NCBI RefSeq assembly: GCF_001039355.2
Contig: NW_019775454.1
Location: 243,476 to 307,475 of the forward strand
Length of the DNA: 64,000 nucleotides
DNA from: Lingula anatina
Taxonomy: Eukaryota > Brachiopoda > Lingulata > Lingulida > Lingulidae
Direction of reading: 5' to 3'
Shown: positions 24,501-34,351 of the stretch, in pieces
Layout: each line of letters begins with the position of its first letter
Position numbering within the stretch: position 1 is the first letter of the stretch
Made by a program: the position numbers and the translations under genes
Notes under the pieces: generated by a model
What the model was told of the DNA's origin: nothing
The model's input: the letters and a program-made list of their open reading frames with translations, nothing else
Database searches by the model: none

Positions 24501-27500
24501 GTGGGCAAGATTGCACCTTGCTCAAACATTCCAATACATCTCTGCATTTCACAGCTGACAAACAGACACATGTTTCAGGATGTCTGTTTAAAATATGTAC
24601 ATATGGAAAAAATACATATAAATTAACCCAATGCAAATACTAAGTATTCAAAGAGTGCCAGTTTAGCTTTATGTACATAATTATATTAACTAAGTCTCTA
24701 TTAAAAGGCTAGGATTAATAAAGGTAAGGGGGTGCAAGATCAAACATGGCCACCTTTGAGAGGACACTCAAATTATAGCATGAAATAGAGTCCTTCACTT
24801 ACCCGTGTGTCTGTGGCATCTCTGTAAGATATTCCAAAGTAATCTTTCTCTATAAGGTTTGCAGCTTCACATACTTTATCAAACAACACTTGCCCCTTTG
24901 CTCGTTTCTAAAAATAAAACAAAAAGGAAGCTGACATTAAATATTAAAGAAAACTAAAGGAAATATATATAATCCAAAATTTATATCATCTTGTACAATT
25001 CCTTAATAGAAGGTAAAGACAGCTACATAAAATTGGACCAGAATAAATTGCCAGTTTAATGGACTGAGGTGCCCTGCTGTTTTAATTTATCATATAACCC
25101 CGGGACCTATCTGTTATCAAGCACCACCTGTGTCTTCAGGGGGAAGAAACCATGAGTCAACTATGTTCTCAATTTTGTCACCTATAGCAACACACAGGTA
25201 GATAGTTCTGCCAGGACGAGGTAATAACGTGTTACAAGATTGTTAAGTATAGAAAAATAATCATAAAAACACCTGCAGCAAGCAATTTTGCACCATGCGC
25301 CTATTCTTAGCTGTCCAATCTCCAGGGTAATTGACAGTACATCATTTTTGATGAAGAATAATCAGTCTGAAGACCTTACTGCAAGTAAACACAGTTCTAA
25401 GATATCTTGCCAATGCTAGTACTTGCTATTTAATGCAAAACTTCTTTGGTTTTCTCAACCTCATGTCCACACAATAAGTGCTACAAATCATCTTTTCCAC
25501 TAAAATACCCAACAACACTTTCTGTTACTCAAGGCTTTTCTCTTCTACTAATTAAAAAAAATGAAGAAGAGGTGGCTACAAATCTCTTTAAATAAAAGCA
25601 ATATTAAGACCAACATTTTCAATAAATATAAATAGGCTTGATCAATTTGTTATGCAAGTATCTACTGACTGAAATCTTGTCAGTGCAAAAAAAGTGCTTC
25701 CTGCAGTGTAAACACTTCGTTATAGGCCAACAAGAACAGAACTAAAGACAGCCTCAAGGGACAGACTGACCCCTGCATGGACAAAGATTAAGGGCTTCTC
25801 CAACCTATGGGTCCATGAACCCATCAAATTACCATTATTCATGACACAGATATAGTGATGTCTCAACACAAATGGCTTTATTGGCTTCCAGTGTGAGATG
25901 AAAGAAACAGGTAGCATAAATACTCTACCTCTTTTTTAAAGACCCCGTAGACCACTTTGATGTATGTGAATGACAAATTCTTGATAAAAAAAATGCCTTG
26001 ATATTACATCATTAAAAAGATCCTGATCTTAAATCTTAAGGCTTCAGGTAAAGCTTGTGCAGACAGAAATTTAAGTCCACATGGGCGTTTAAACAACCTT
26101 CCTGATGCAGTTGCTGTAAGTGACCCCAAGCCTCCAGTGTCACCAATCTCTCCCACTCCATTCAGTCTTAATGGGAGGAGCATACTTGAGTTACCCATTA
26201 CTGAAAGAGAAATAGATGGGGTGCGTGCTGGTGTAACTGGTAGAAATGTGTAGGAGTGTGGGAACAAGAAGGGACCTTTCAACAAAACACATGCAGATTC
26301 TCTTTGTGATTCAAAGAAGGACTCCCTTATATGTGAAAAGAATTGGCACAGTGACAACAAAAGGGCTCATTAATCTCTGTCAAAATCAAATTATTTGATT
26401 TTATATGTGCAACAAAAATGTAGAACTCTATTGACCGCCAGTGACAATGCAAAAATTGCTATGATCTCACTTTCTGCTTTTCCACTGTTTGTCTATTTTT
26501 AGTCGGTTTAAAGTTTTAACATTTACAGAATACACTAAACAGAAACCGGACACAAAAACATTCATTAAAAAAAATCCAAGATTCCAAGTAACAGGTGTGG
26601 AGTGGACTGGATATGCAATAAAACCATTTGTTGAGCCAAGGCAGCAATGTCCACAGCTGCACATACTTGGAGTGAAAAGGACACCCACTTCAGTTCCAGT
26701 GTGATTAATATTCCTTCTATCTACTGTATTGTTCACTTTGGCCTGTTAATGCTTCTTCATGACCCATATCTTTTTTGAAACTAGAGATGCATTTGGGTAG
26801 CTTTATACTAAAATCAACCTAACCACCATACTTTGACTTCAGACAGACATCATTTCCTGTTTGCTGACTAAAAATATATTTAAAAATGCTTATCTCCCTA
26901 TAGTTATAACAGAGCTCCTGTAAGATAAATCACTAAACTCTCTTTATCAGAAATAGTAAATCAGTGTTGTAAAAAGGCTTACATAAAGTTGATACCTAAA
27001 TCTAACTTCAATTGTGGACAAAGTTTTAAAAAACTGTTATTCTTTTGAAAAATGGTCCCATTCTAATTCATCTGCCATGTTTTGAACATGTTCAAGGCAC
27101 TGTCCTGTGTGCATGAGTTACAGTAGTTGGCTAAAGTCCCGCTCTTGTGCCCATCTTTTATCATACCTGTAAATGTGCCAGATGAACTACATATAAGCCC
27201 TGAGCTGGGCTATCAGCACCAGAACTCCACAACTCCTCGAGATGACTAAACTCTTAAATGCAAACAAATCACATTATCCTCTGAGAGGATTAAAGTCTGT
27301 GTCTGGTGTCATAATGGGCCTGGGATGGCAATTTTTTTTTTTTTTTAGTTTTTTTGTTTAAGAATAAAATAAAATTTTTAAAGCAATGAAATTATTGGTT
27401 AATAAAAAACTATAATACTTGCCAATTAATTCATCTTTTAATGTTTGGAACATATAACCATGCTAGAATGATTTCAGCTAGCTATCAATGAGTGGACAGG

Positions 27501-30500
27501 TGATTTGAACAAACGCAAACTCTAAATAATATAATACTGACAAATCAATATTGATTCCTTCAGCTCTGTCTCAGTAATATGACACCTAATGACCATGTGG
27601 CCATGTTATCCCTCGAACATGACTTCACTTCCAAATGGTTGATCAATACCAACTGAACCATGGCCATTCTCTCTTAACATTCTCTATTATGGAAAGTGGT
27701 GCTGTTATATATGCCTATTCATACATTACTGGGCTCATTAGATGGCTATTTGAACCTGTCAGTGAATATTACAGACTGGGAGTTTCATACCATCATGATC
27801 ACTGAGAGACTAAAATACATATATCCATCAGAATCCAGGCAAGCAACACTTACAATAATATATCAGATAATCTCCACTTTAAATATTCTTTAAAATGTGA
27901 TCATATCACTTGATGTGGTACGCAAAATAATACACACTTCAATGACATATGAAACATTTTAATGTGCATGCTACATAACAATAGTCTGAAGTATGTTGGG
28001 AGATACTGGTAAATACAAAAATCAATACAGCTAGAAAATGCAATCGGCCAATATAGACTGACAAAATTCCATATGGATAACTCACACCTTTCAGATTCAC
28101 CTATTACGTTACGGTTATGCTCGGCTGGAACATTCCAACCATCTCACATTCCCTTACCTCTACTTCAATTTCCTGATCCGTTCCATCTAGCAACAGCACC
28201 CTACAGGCCACCATCTTGGAGCTTCGTGTGGTAGGGGCTTTCTTGGGCGACTTTTCCTTTTCTTTCTTGACCTTTTCCTTTTTTGCTTTCTCTTTCTTAG
28301 GGCTGGGTTCAGCTGGGGGTGGAGTCTGGTCCTTGGGCTTTTCTTCTTCTTGGTCTACACTCTGCTGTGTGGTATCCAGGTCAGCCGGCTGTAATTAAAG
28401 AGGGGGACCCAAAATAAGCGAGCAACAACATTACTCGTGGCTCTATTGGAAGTACTGCGATCCAACTATGTTTGCACTCTTTGCGCAACAACTTGGCATT
28501 TAGTGGGATAATTACATGGCAATCTTATAACCTCTCCTGAAATTGTTTTGACAACAGATGCATATTTATGCAGTGCATTTTGGCAAACATGATATCTAAG
28601 AATATATAATATTGACTCATTTTTTTTAACGAAAAAGAAAATGGCACCAATATAAAAAGCAGACTACTGTAAACTTGGCTTTTTCTAGTTGGTACAATTA
28701 GTTTGATCAATGTCTTTTTGTGGCATCTTTTACCTGTGCTATAAGATTGGAGCCAGAGATAGGCCTGCAGGTCAAGTTACTTATAGCAATAGACTTCACC
28801 TGGCAGCATTTCTCACTGGCTTCAAATACAGGTAACACAGCAGTGCCACAATAGACTGAAATATGTTATTCCTACTCTAATACACACAGCATCACCAACT
28901 TGTCATCCATATAATTCTTGCTCTCATGTAACTCCCTTACATGACAAACCTTTTAGCTTGTAATATGTCAAGCAATGGCTGCTAGCTGCAAAGCCTGACT
29001 AGTTTAGTAATCCATTACATGTATTGATCAGCTGTAAAGTACACATGAGCAGAGAAGGTAAAACTAATTTTACTCATAAACCCAACAAAAGATCAATATA
29101 CATTAAAATAAACAACTTATCACTAATCCTTCCCTGACCCACCTCATTTACACTGAAAATTATAACTGATAAGACACACGTCATGAATGGATCATTTGAA
29201 ATTGTGACGGTTTAATGGAGGGCTGTATCTGACCTACCTGTGTACCCGGTTCTATATCTAGGTCACATACAACCTACCTGATATGTCTTCCCAATGTGGG
29301 ACAGCACATTCCTGTCCTCTTACTCACCTGCTGCATGGAGAGAGAGACCCATAAGTATCAGAGGGCTACATCTATTCAAAGCCTGGACAATACAGATCAC
29401 ATCCCCCTTACCTGTGAACATCACACTATCAGTAATTCAAACATAAGAGATCCAATCAGAGGGCCTGATAAAGCTACAAAGGTGAAGGTTCTGTCAAGTT
29501 ACATGTTTCTCCACTCTTATCTACCACCATGTTGTGTGACGTGGGGGCTGTGACATTATGTGACCGGACTATGAATGAAGCTGTCTCACTTCCAAAACAT
29601 GCTCTTTGTTCTATGACAACAGGAAATACTGTACGTTCACAGTTACTGCGTCTTTCTTTAATATTATAAACATGCACTCGTTTGGGCTTTGGTTAGATTA
29701 AATGAACTTTTTTTCAAAAAGAAAGAGTGAAAGAAATTCATTTGAAAGTGAAAATAAAAGTATTTTCAGCTTCAGGTTGGCATACAAAGTTATTGTATAA
29801 ATACCATTTCTCTATAAGGAAGGTTGCATATCACAAGCCTGAATGCACCGAAATGGACTATTTTTATAAACAAACTACAAACAGTAAATAGAAAAGCAGG
29901 GTTAATGAATATGGTTCAATAAAAACCTATCAACATACCCTTTAACCCACAACATCCAAATGAACTTCTAAATACCCAAATGGTAGGCAAAATACAGTTT
30001 ATATTAGAGCCAAATCTATATAAAAAAAATTACTGATGAGCTTTTATTTAATAAATCTAACCAAATTGTCCCACTGGCAGTGTGTAGTATTCCAGAGCAA
30101 GAGCTTATCAAACAGGTAAATACGCCATTGAGAAATAATATGCCAAGGCATACTTCCCCTCTGGCCATGAAGGATATATTATTTGGAGTTCCTATCCACT
30201 CTATAACTCTATATAACAATATGAAATATACTTAACATAATTTTCCAACATACATAACAATAAAAGCAAACACATGTACATCATGTGGCAAATATTGCAT
30301 CATTGAACAATGTACCCAGTCCCTGGTAATAGCTGTTAGCAATGCCAAGTGACTTGGGATTACTTCAACTGATATAAAATCAATTAAAATGTCTGTTCCA
30401 TACCATCTGCTATGTTATCAGTGGTAGTTGAGAAAATGAGAAACTATCACATGAATACATGTACATTTTTTACAGATTTATTTTATGTATGAGGTATGGG

Positions 30501-31607
30501 TAGGGTATTACTTACTTCAATTGCTGGAAATAATTTTTTTGGATTTGACCATGTTTAAAAAAATTACTCAATTAGGTGTGCAGGTGTAAAGTTGCTTCCA
30601 GTTTTATGTTGTTCCATGCTACTTATCAAAACAGAAATATCAGGAGGATAAATCTTTCAGGAGATTTTATTACCATGAATTCTGCTAAAGGTACCTAAAA
30701 TATCCCAATTATATTCTGAACTCACCTCTATAATTTAAAGCATTCACATTTTGGCAGAGATGGAGGGAGGGTTCATTGGTAGGGTTAGTTTCTTACCTTC
30801 TTCATGTAAAGTGTATACATGCCAATTCAATTACATAATCTTAAATCAGTTGAGGCTCACAAATGAGGAGTTTCATCTCAGCATGCCTCCTTCATACCTG
30901 AATTACCCCGAATGTAAGACACAGCATAGCACATAATATTATATTCAATTTTCAATTTCAATTTATTTCTGTACTGGTACATAGACTGTCATGACCTTGT
31001 ACAATATGATATACTAATGACGATACAATACAGTTAGTGCATTACCATCTTTATATAATGGACATACGTATCAGTAAAATTACTCATAAAATATTCTATC
31101 TAAGCAATGCGATAAACCTTGGTGTGATTTTAAATTTACCATAAACATACTATAAACATGTTACACAAAAAGAATATGTTTAAACTTAAACCAAGGTTAC
31201 ATAGCTGTTTAAAGCCAGTTTGATGACATGGATAATTACGACTAATGACAATTACATAAGACAGATAAGTAAATAAGTTACACAGATATAAATATTGTGC
31301 CATGTTCAGTCCCACTGCCGAGTCACTTCTCACAACAGTGGGACCATACACTGACATTTTAAGGGATATGCTAAGAGTTACCAAGCAGAGCAACTACTTC
31401 ACTTCTTNAAATGAGGAGTTTCATCTCAGCATGCCTCCTTCATACCTGAATTACCCCGAATGTAAGACACAGCATAGCACATAATATTATATTAGACAGT
31501 CTCACCTCTTTGTCTGTACTACACCTAATGTAAGAGATGCAGTATATTATATAAGTCTTACCTCTTTGCCAGGACTGTCTGGGATCTTTTCAGAATCATC
31601 TGCCATT
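335..31607 (-). CDS. EPB41: Protein 4.1 / coracle family gene (span of coding exons; 3' end outside window)
   Basis: Membrane-cytoskeleton adaptor: in the family the FERM domain binds membrane proteins and phosphoinositides while the tail reaches the cortical cytoskeleton and junctions. Twenty-five coding exons were read; one of two alternative FA exons is used, giving about 925 codons in the window. Order: short N-terminus and Lys/Glu-rich spacer (residues 1-73), FERM F1 (about 74-160), F2 (to about 270), F3 (to about 353), FA segment (354-413), then a Gly/Tyr/Ser/Thr-rich tail with a segment resembling the VPxVxTET.TxTYE region just before the conserved C-terminal domain. That last domain (KTVKGGISETR region in vertebrates) is not present and must lie left of position 1. 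No clear spectrin-actin-binding segment was seen. Intron phases agree at every junction. Family assignment is certain; orthology to a particular vertebrate paralogue is not. Confidence 0.95.
1542..1676 (-). CDS. EPB41: Protein 4.1 exon 23 (tail)
   Basis: 45 codons, phase 0 to 0, CCTCCTTCAG acceptor. Contains [20 protein letters not shown] and [17 protein letters not shown]. The KKTTTTV run is again of the Thr-rich kind found near the family's C-terminus. Confidence 0.85.
2531..2620 (-). CDS. EPB41: Protein 4.1 exon 22 (tail)
   Basis: 30 codons, phase 0 to 0. Encodes [20 protein letters not shown] followed by ATSPSPDEK. Acceptor TTTGACAG; donor GTTTTTTC is weak. Serine-rich. Confidence 0.82.
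3723..3950 (-). CDS. EPB41: Protein 4.1 exon 21 (Ser/Thr-rich tail)
   Basis: 76 codons, phase 0 to 0, largest tail exon after the spacer exon. Starts [20 protein letters not shown], has a Ser run, then [20 protein letters not shown], and ends [10 protein letters not shown]. The Thr runs recall the STTTTTHITK stretch preceding the C-terminal domain of vertebrate 4.1 proteins. Confidence 0.87.
4805..4876 (-). CDS. EPB41: Protein 4.1 exon 20 (tail, acidic)
   Basis: 24 codons, phase 0 to 0. Contains [21 protein letters not shown]. Acceptor CTTTCCAG, donor GTGAATA. Ends in a basic cluster like exons 18 and 19, suggesting the three exons share an origin. Confidence 0.82.
5747..5836 (-). CDS. EPB41: Protein 4.1 exon 19 (tail)
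   Basis: 30 codons, phase 0 to 0. Begins [15 protein letters not shown] and ends [14 protein letters not shown], a short charged helix that might correspond to the start of a spectrin-actin-binding-type region, but the match is too weak to claim. Confidence 0.85.
6298..6363 (-). CDS. EPB41: Protein 4.1 exon 18 (tail)
   Basis: 22 codons, phase 0 to 0. Contains [20 protein letters not shown], a Tyr/Gly-rich stretch ending in a basic cluster, the same style as exons 19 and 20. Confidence 0.85.
7531..7644 (-). CDS. EPB41: Protein 4.1 exon 17 (tail)
   Basis: 38 codons, phase 0 to 0. Encodes [20 protein letters not shown] then [18 protein letters not shown]. Acidic end; possible proline-directed phosphosites (TTPK). 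Acceptor TTTGTAG. Confidence 0.87.
8196..8381 (-). CDS. EPB41: Protein 4.1 exon 16 (tail, Gly/Ser/Pro-rich)
   Basis: 62 codons with no internal ATG, phase 0 to 0, from a CATGTAG acceptor to a CAG|GTGTGC donor. Contains [31 protein letters not shown] and [20 protein letters not shown]. Its raised GC content against AT-rich introns and the phase match support it; it has no family match, so it may be lineage-specific or alternative. Confidence 0.72.
8932..9000 (-). CDS. EPB41: Protein 4.1 exon 15 (tail)
   Basis: 23 codons, phase 0 to 0. Encodes [20 protein letters not shown] followed by TT. Acceptor TTATTCTAG, donor GTGACTT, a somewhat weak donor. Resembles neighbouring Gly-Tyr-His-Pro exons. 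Confidence 0.8.
10579..10716 (-). CDS. EPB41: Protein 4.1 exon 14 (tail)
   Basis: 46 codons, phase 0 to 0. Contains [20 protein letters not shown] then [18 protein letters not shown]. Low-complexity linker with several Tyr and Thr; no domain recognised. Confidence 0.88.
11384..11481 (-). CDS. EPB41: Protein 4.1 exon 13 (tail)
   Basis: 98 bases, phase 1 in, phase 0 out. Encodes [20 protein letters not shown] followed by [12 protein letters not shown]. It starts the Gly/Tyr/Pro-rich tail; no named domain recognised. Confidence 0.86.
12464..12540. repeat. (TA)n microsatellite
   Basis: About 38 uninterrupted TA units in the intron between protein 4.1 exons 13 and 12. It creates an artificial Tyr-Ile repeat reading frame on the minus strand. 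Confidence 0.97.
12675..12716 (-). CDS. EPB41: Protein 4.1 exon 12 (short linker)
   Basis: 42 bases, phase 1 to phase 1. With the preceding G it encodes [14 protein letters not shown]. Acceptor TGTTGCAG, donor GTAGACC. Small and symmetric, so it could be skipped without shifting frame. A (TA)n tract lies in the intron just downstream. Confidence 0.8.
13781..13950 (-). CDS. EPB41: Protein 4.1 exon 11b: FERM-adjacent segment, alternative b
   Basis: 170 bases with exactly the same entry and exit phases as exon 11a and clearly homologous to it. Encodes [20 protein letters not shown] then [20 protein letters not shown], ending TMPG. It keeps the FA serine (KASALID) that 11a lacks. Acceptor is a pyrimidine-rich tract ending TTTTAG; donor is GGGG|GTGAGA. 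Using both exons, or neither, breaks the reading frame. Confidence 0.93.
14004..14185 (-). CDS. EPB41: Protein 4.1 exon 11a: FERM-adjacent segment, alternative a
   Basis: 182 bases, enters in phase 2, leaves in phase 1. Encodes [20 protein letters not shown] then [20 protein letters not shown], the FA signature, ending [11 protein letters not shown] as in vertebrates (SKR..RSLDG). Where vertebrate proteins have RQASALIDRP, this copy has [10 protein letters not shown], so the serine is lost. A second FA exon follows after only 53 bases. Confidence 0.93.
14495..14592 (-). CDS. EPB41: Protein 4.1 exon 10: FERM F3 end
   Basis: 98 bases, phase 0 in, phase 2 out. Encodes the F3 terminal helix, with [20 protein letters not shown] followed by TFFR. 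Its two dangling bases can pair with the single leading A of either of the two FA exons downstream. Confidence 0.96.
14814..14966 (-). CDS. EPB41: Protein 4.1 exon 9: FERM F3
   Basis: 51 codons, phase 0 to 0. Encodes the PH-like F3 lobe, including [20 protein letters not shown] and [20 protein letters not shown]. Donor GTAAGTAG. Confidence 0.96.
15234..15321 (-). CDS. EPB41: Protein 4.1 exon 8: FERM F2 end
   Basis: 88 bases. Encodes [20 protein letters not shown] then YGVDLH, the GqtPaeAE..fLe.akkL.MYGVDLH hallmark shared by 4.1 family members. Confidence 0.96.
15594..15767 (-). CDS. EPB41: Protein 4.1 exon 7: FERM F2
   Basis: 174 bases. Contains [20 protein letters not shown] and GDYDPDE, the most conserved F2 signature of protein 4.1, followed by helices ending [13 protein letters not shown]. 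Both split codons match the neighbours. Confidence 0.96.
15768..17876. other. Intron of protein 4.1, featureless
   Basis: AT-rich intron between exons 7 and 6. A 93-codon open frame on the plus strand (16885-17166) has no recognisable motif and is not supported as a gene. Confidence 0.5.
17877..17921 (-). CDS. EPB41: Protein 4.1 exon 6: FERM F2
   Basis: 45 bases, TTTACAG acceptor, GTAAGTAT donor. Encodes [15 protein letters not shown], corresponding to the YxLCLQxRxDIxxG helix of F2. Confidence 0.94.
18563..18638 (-). CDS. EPB41: Protein 4.1 exon 5: F1/F2 junction
   Basis: 76 bases. Encodes [25 protein letters not shown], the strongly conserved [14 protein letters not shown] motif at the start of F2. 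The intron upstream (18639-24155) holds the 2.5-kb inverted-repeat transposon. Confidence 0.95.
18639..20130. other. Intron sequence left of the 2.5-kb transposon
   Basis: Unique-looking AT-rich intron of protein 4.1. No exon or repeat supported. Confidence 0.5.
20518..20533 (+). repeat. Motif copy 1, CCTAACCTCCGTAACG
   Basis: First of the internal repeats of the transposon at 20131-22636. The TAAC and GTTA (or GTAA) arms flank a CTCC core. Confidence 0.8.
20710..20726 (+). repeat. Motif copy 2, CCTAACCTCAGTAACGG
   Basis: Second copy, with CTCAG in place of CTCCG. Confidence 0.7.
20883..20900 (+). repeat. Motif copy 3, CTAACCTCCGTTACGAAA
   Basis: Matches copy 4 over 18 bases, including the trailing GAAA. 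Confidence 0.8.
21598..21705 (+). pseudogene. Coding remnant with [10 protein letters not shown] motif inside the transposon
   Basis: After a good acceptor-like tract (TTTTGTTATACAG, ending at 21610) the frame reads [20 protein letters not shown] and stops after CERF. An (A/T)ERQ+.YR.R+ motif recurs in uncharacterised, often repeat-associated, invertebrate proteins as I remember them. Only a fragment is left and no catalytic domain is seen. Confidence 0.35.
21745..21763 (+). repeat. Motif, degenerate copy
   Basis: CCTTACCTCTGTTACTAAG, three or more differences from the others; included because of its spacing within the element. Confidence 0.4.
22075..22095 (+). repeat. Motif copy 4, CCTAACCTCCGTTACGAAAT
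   Basis: Longest good copy; matches copy 3 exactly over the shared 18 bases although they lie 1.2 kb apart. Confidence 0.8.
22434..22453 (+). repeat. Motif copy 5, CCTAACCTCCGTAACGAAAA
   Basis: Copy nearest the right terminus, using GTAACG as copy 1 does. Confidence 0.8.
22641..24155. other. Intron sequence right of the 2.5-kb transposon
   Basis: AT-rich intron with one ambiguous base at 23380. Nothing coding is supported. Confidence 0.5.
24156..24198 (-). CDS. EPB41: Protein 4.1 exon 4: FERM F1 end
   Basis: 43 bases, phase 0 in and phase 1 out. Encodes [14 protein letters not shown], the WLD..K.I.KQ strand-helix segment closing F1. The split codon joins exactly to exon 5. Confidence 0.93.
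24803..24907 (-). CDS. EPB41: Protein 4.1 exon 3: FERM F1
   Basis: 35 codons, phase 0 to 0. Contains [20 protein letters not shown] then FGISYRD, the canonical F1 helix and EkDYFG motif of 4.1 proteins. Donor GTAAGTG, acceptor TTTTTAG. Confidence 0.95.
24908..28157. other. Intron between protein 4.1 exons 3 and 2
   Basis: AT-rich intron. Apart from the open frame at 26002-26253 I see nothing functional. Confidence 0.5.
26002..26253 (+). other. Unrecognised coding-like open frame in an intron
   Basis: An 83-codon frame open between stops, no ATG. Contains [20 protein letters not shown] then [20 protein letters not shown] and [11 protein letters not shown], ending at TAG. Composition is less AT-rich and more protein-like than surrounding intron; the opposite strand is also open for 118 codons. 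It could be a transposon or processed-gene fragment, or an exon of a nested gene. I do not recognise it. Confidence 0.25.
28158..28388 (-). CDS. EPB41: Protein 4.1 exon 2: Lys/Glu-rich spacer and start of FERM F1
   Basis: 77 codons, phase 0 at both ends, TTACAG acceptor and GTAAGGG donor. The first two thirds are acidic then Lys-rich (runs of KEK and KKEK), typical of the family's variable headpiece extension. The end, [20 protein letters not shown], matches the first strands of the ubiquitin-like F1 lobe. Confidence 0.93.
30861..30945. repeat. 85-bp exact direct duplication, copy 1
   Basis: Begins AAATGAGGAGTTTCATCTCA and is identical to 31409-31493. Exactness in otherwise diverged intron DNA points to an assembly effect or a very recent event. 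Confidence 0.9.
30946..31407. other. Segment between duplicate copies, possible retroelement tail
   Basis: Begins CAATTTTCAATTTCAATTTA, like the reverse complement of an AATTG-type LINE tail. It may be an inserted element present in one haplotype, or a misplaced contig end. Confidence 0.3.
31409..31493. repeat. 85-bp exact direct duplication, copy 2, abutting an N
   Basis: Starts at the base after the single N at 31408. Sequence right of it continues to the initiator exon. Confidence 0.9.
31563..31607 (-). CDS. EPB41: Protein 4.1 coding exon 1 (initiator)
   Basis: Encodes [15 protein letters not shown]. The ATG (31607-31605) is chosen because an in-frame TAA lies two codons upstream and the exon ends in phase 0 at a GTAAGACT donor. 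The exon begins at about 31635 after a TTGCAG acceptor, so 5' untranslated sequence is spliced on from further upstream. Confidence 0.85.
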
Positions 31608-34351
31608 GCTTAGGACTGGGGGGAGCTTGCGGGGCCTGCAATAGACAAATTGTTCTTATTTCAAATACAGGATTTCCTTTTTTATGTAATTTATTAGTCA
31701 CTGTGTGGATACTACCTAGATCAGATAACTGAAACTGGATCATGTTATGAATAATCTGTTCTTATCAGCCATTCATACAAAGTGATATCACGCATTTCAG
31801 AGAGCTGGTAATAATGAAGGCTGCATTATTCTACCTTCTTAATTCAGTCACAAAGGGACTGATACTCATAAATAACAGATAAACACACAGCCACAACCAA
31901 ATATCCTTGCAACAGTGAAGAGTGTCCTTTCCTCATGAATGAAAGCGAGACCAGGGCAGTATTTCATTTTTGAACAAGGTGTACAACACAGCTGCAGCAC
32001 TTGAAAGCAAGAGGGGCAACAACTTTCCTGTGATAACATATCAGTTCTATTACTATCACTCATGAAATGGCAACACTAAAAGAAACTTTTCATTCATACA
32101 TGGTCCAAATCAAAGAATGCGGACCCCTTATCACAATGTTAGAAACATTTCACGGATGGGACTGGGAGAAAACAGCACAATTTCACTTCTTATCATGGAA
32201 GTTTTAAAATCAAAGGCCAAGGAGCATTAACATACACATTTACCTTGCTCTAATTTGAATAAAGCATTAACATCTCTAAATACTAAGGTGTTGTACATCT
32301 GAAGTGGAATTATTAATTGAAAAACAACAATTTGAAAATTAAATTTACTAGTAATAAAAAAAAGAAATGTTTGATACTCAAAGACCATCCAGCTTTTGGT
32401 ATATAAGCAAAACCATATTACACACAAACCACAGAGAATACTTTTTGCAGTAAAGGCAATATTCAGTTCACCCCTTAAGAATGTGGCATGGTATTTATCC
32501 ACTTGCAGCAGTATATATATCAAAGCAATGCGAGTTTCATTTTGCTTGTAAATGGGCATTTTCTTTTTATTAATATGCACAATGCATCCCACAGCAATTT
32601 GTTGACAAATATGAATTCCATACCGTCTAGACATGAGTATTACCAAGAATCAAGACCATGCAATATATCATACACTAGTCACAGAATGTTACTTATCTAT
32701 GGAAAGGTTCACAAAGCATCAAAGCTCCATTGTGACACAGTTTCCTAGTGCTCTACAAAAAATCAATACAAAAATCACCACTGCACATGTGTCTTGAGTG
32801 AAATATAACGGTTGTGATGCATGCAGCAAGAGACGCTGGTGACTCATGCCTCTCCTTGACGCCCACCTTATTATTTGGTTTGTCAGGTTCATATAACACG
32901 CTCACATCTACAGTTATTAGGCTCCCAGGGTTTGAAAATATATAGCACCAGGTTTGAAATTTTAGAAAACTATGATGGCTTCTAAGGCACCAAGACTGAA
33001 AATACAATGATCCTTTTCAATAACAAAAACTGAGTGACATAAAGCAGCCTATACTTTACCAGCCCCCTCCAGCAGTTCCTCTCTTCCTAAATTAATGTGC
33101 AGATGAGAAAAGCAACTTCACATAAAAGCTTCTCTTCAACTTGAACTACTGATAAAGTTCTACATGATTCAAGATGCTCAAATTGTAAAACAAGCAAAAG
33201 ACATCAACAGTATTGGTGGCTCAGTGGCTTCTCTTATGCCCCTCCCCCTTTTGCTGCTCGCATCTTTTAACCACAGGAGTGCCCTGAGATTTATGTATCA
33301 GTATAATAGCAAATGGCATATCAGTGAGTGGGCAAGAGCAGAGTAAAAGTGACCATCACTTCCTGGACATTCCAAGCATACTGTCTGTCCACTATATAGT
33401 TATTCATAGCAGCCAGTAATAACCATGATACTGGTAATAGTCACAACATCAGTACTACAACAAACCACAGATATGACACATCTATAAATGCTTTACCATA
33501 TGAGGAGACAGTATAACTACAACTAATGTGGAGTCTTTACCTTAATATTATGTACATCTGGTGCAAGGATCTATAAAAGGCATTTATAATTATTTCTTAT
33601 GATTACTGTATGAATCAGAATTCCACATAATTTTCATAATGTTAAAACAGCAGAACAATACAACCCCACATAATGAGGCATTTTTTGTTGTTGTAATATC
33701 ATAGAACATATAACAGGAATTTAAAAGGGATTTTCCATGTTGCAATGGGGCAAATACACAATCTTTAAATGTATAGTTATCCACATGATTGAAATAAAAT
33801 TAAACTTTTACTGAAAGTATTCTCATAGAGTGATTCAAAGGTGATTAACAATCTTCATTTTCTTAAACAAGTCAATGTGCATACTCAACTGATAAGGCAA
33901 GGGCTCTATTAACAAGTTAATGCTTCTAATACTATAGCGCATGAATAATTAATCATATATGCCATCATATATTATGAGGCATATGAGGACAATGATAGCA
34001 GATCTTAACATCACTATCTGTGACCCAGACTTCACTTTTTTAAATTCACATTCTCTGCTTCACAACTGTTTCCTTTGACATAGAGATAACAGCAATGTCA
34101 ACATCACTGTTTAGACTGGGATCTTAAATTTGTTTTCTAGACGCTGCTTCGCCCAGCCCATTTGCAACATGAGAATATCTACATTTATAATTTGGAATAA
34201 AATATTATTTCGTAGTTAGTTAGCCACACTATTTGCTCTCCTTGTGGGCACAGTACACTGATAAAATATTAAACCCATAAACTCATCTTGAGCCTGAGGC
34301 CCAACGTCTTTTATTTTGAATATCATTTATTTGTTTAGTTCGCCGGCTATG

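Larger units (their letters stand above)
28389..31562. other. Intron between protein 4.1 exons 2 and 1
   Basis: Intron with no supported exon. Its right part contains the exact 85-bp duplication and an N. Confidence 0.5.

Noticed and set aside
28216-28398. Phe/Ser-rich plus-strand frame
   Set aside because: Antisense of the Lys/Glu-rich exon 2 of protein 4.1.
32753-33007. Possible exon with a donor at NNK|GTGGGC on the minus strand
   Set aside because: The frame lacks a start and a supported acceptor, and the region is upstream of the initiator exon.
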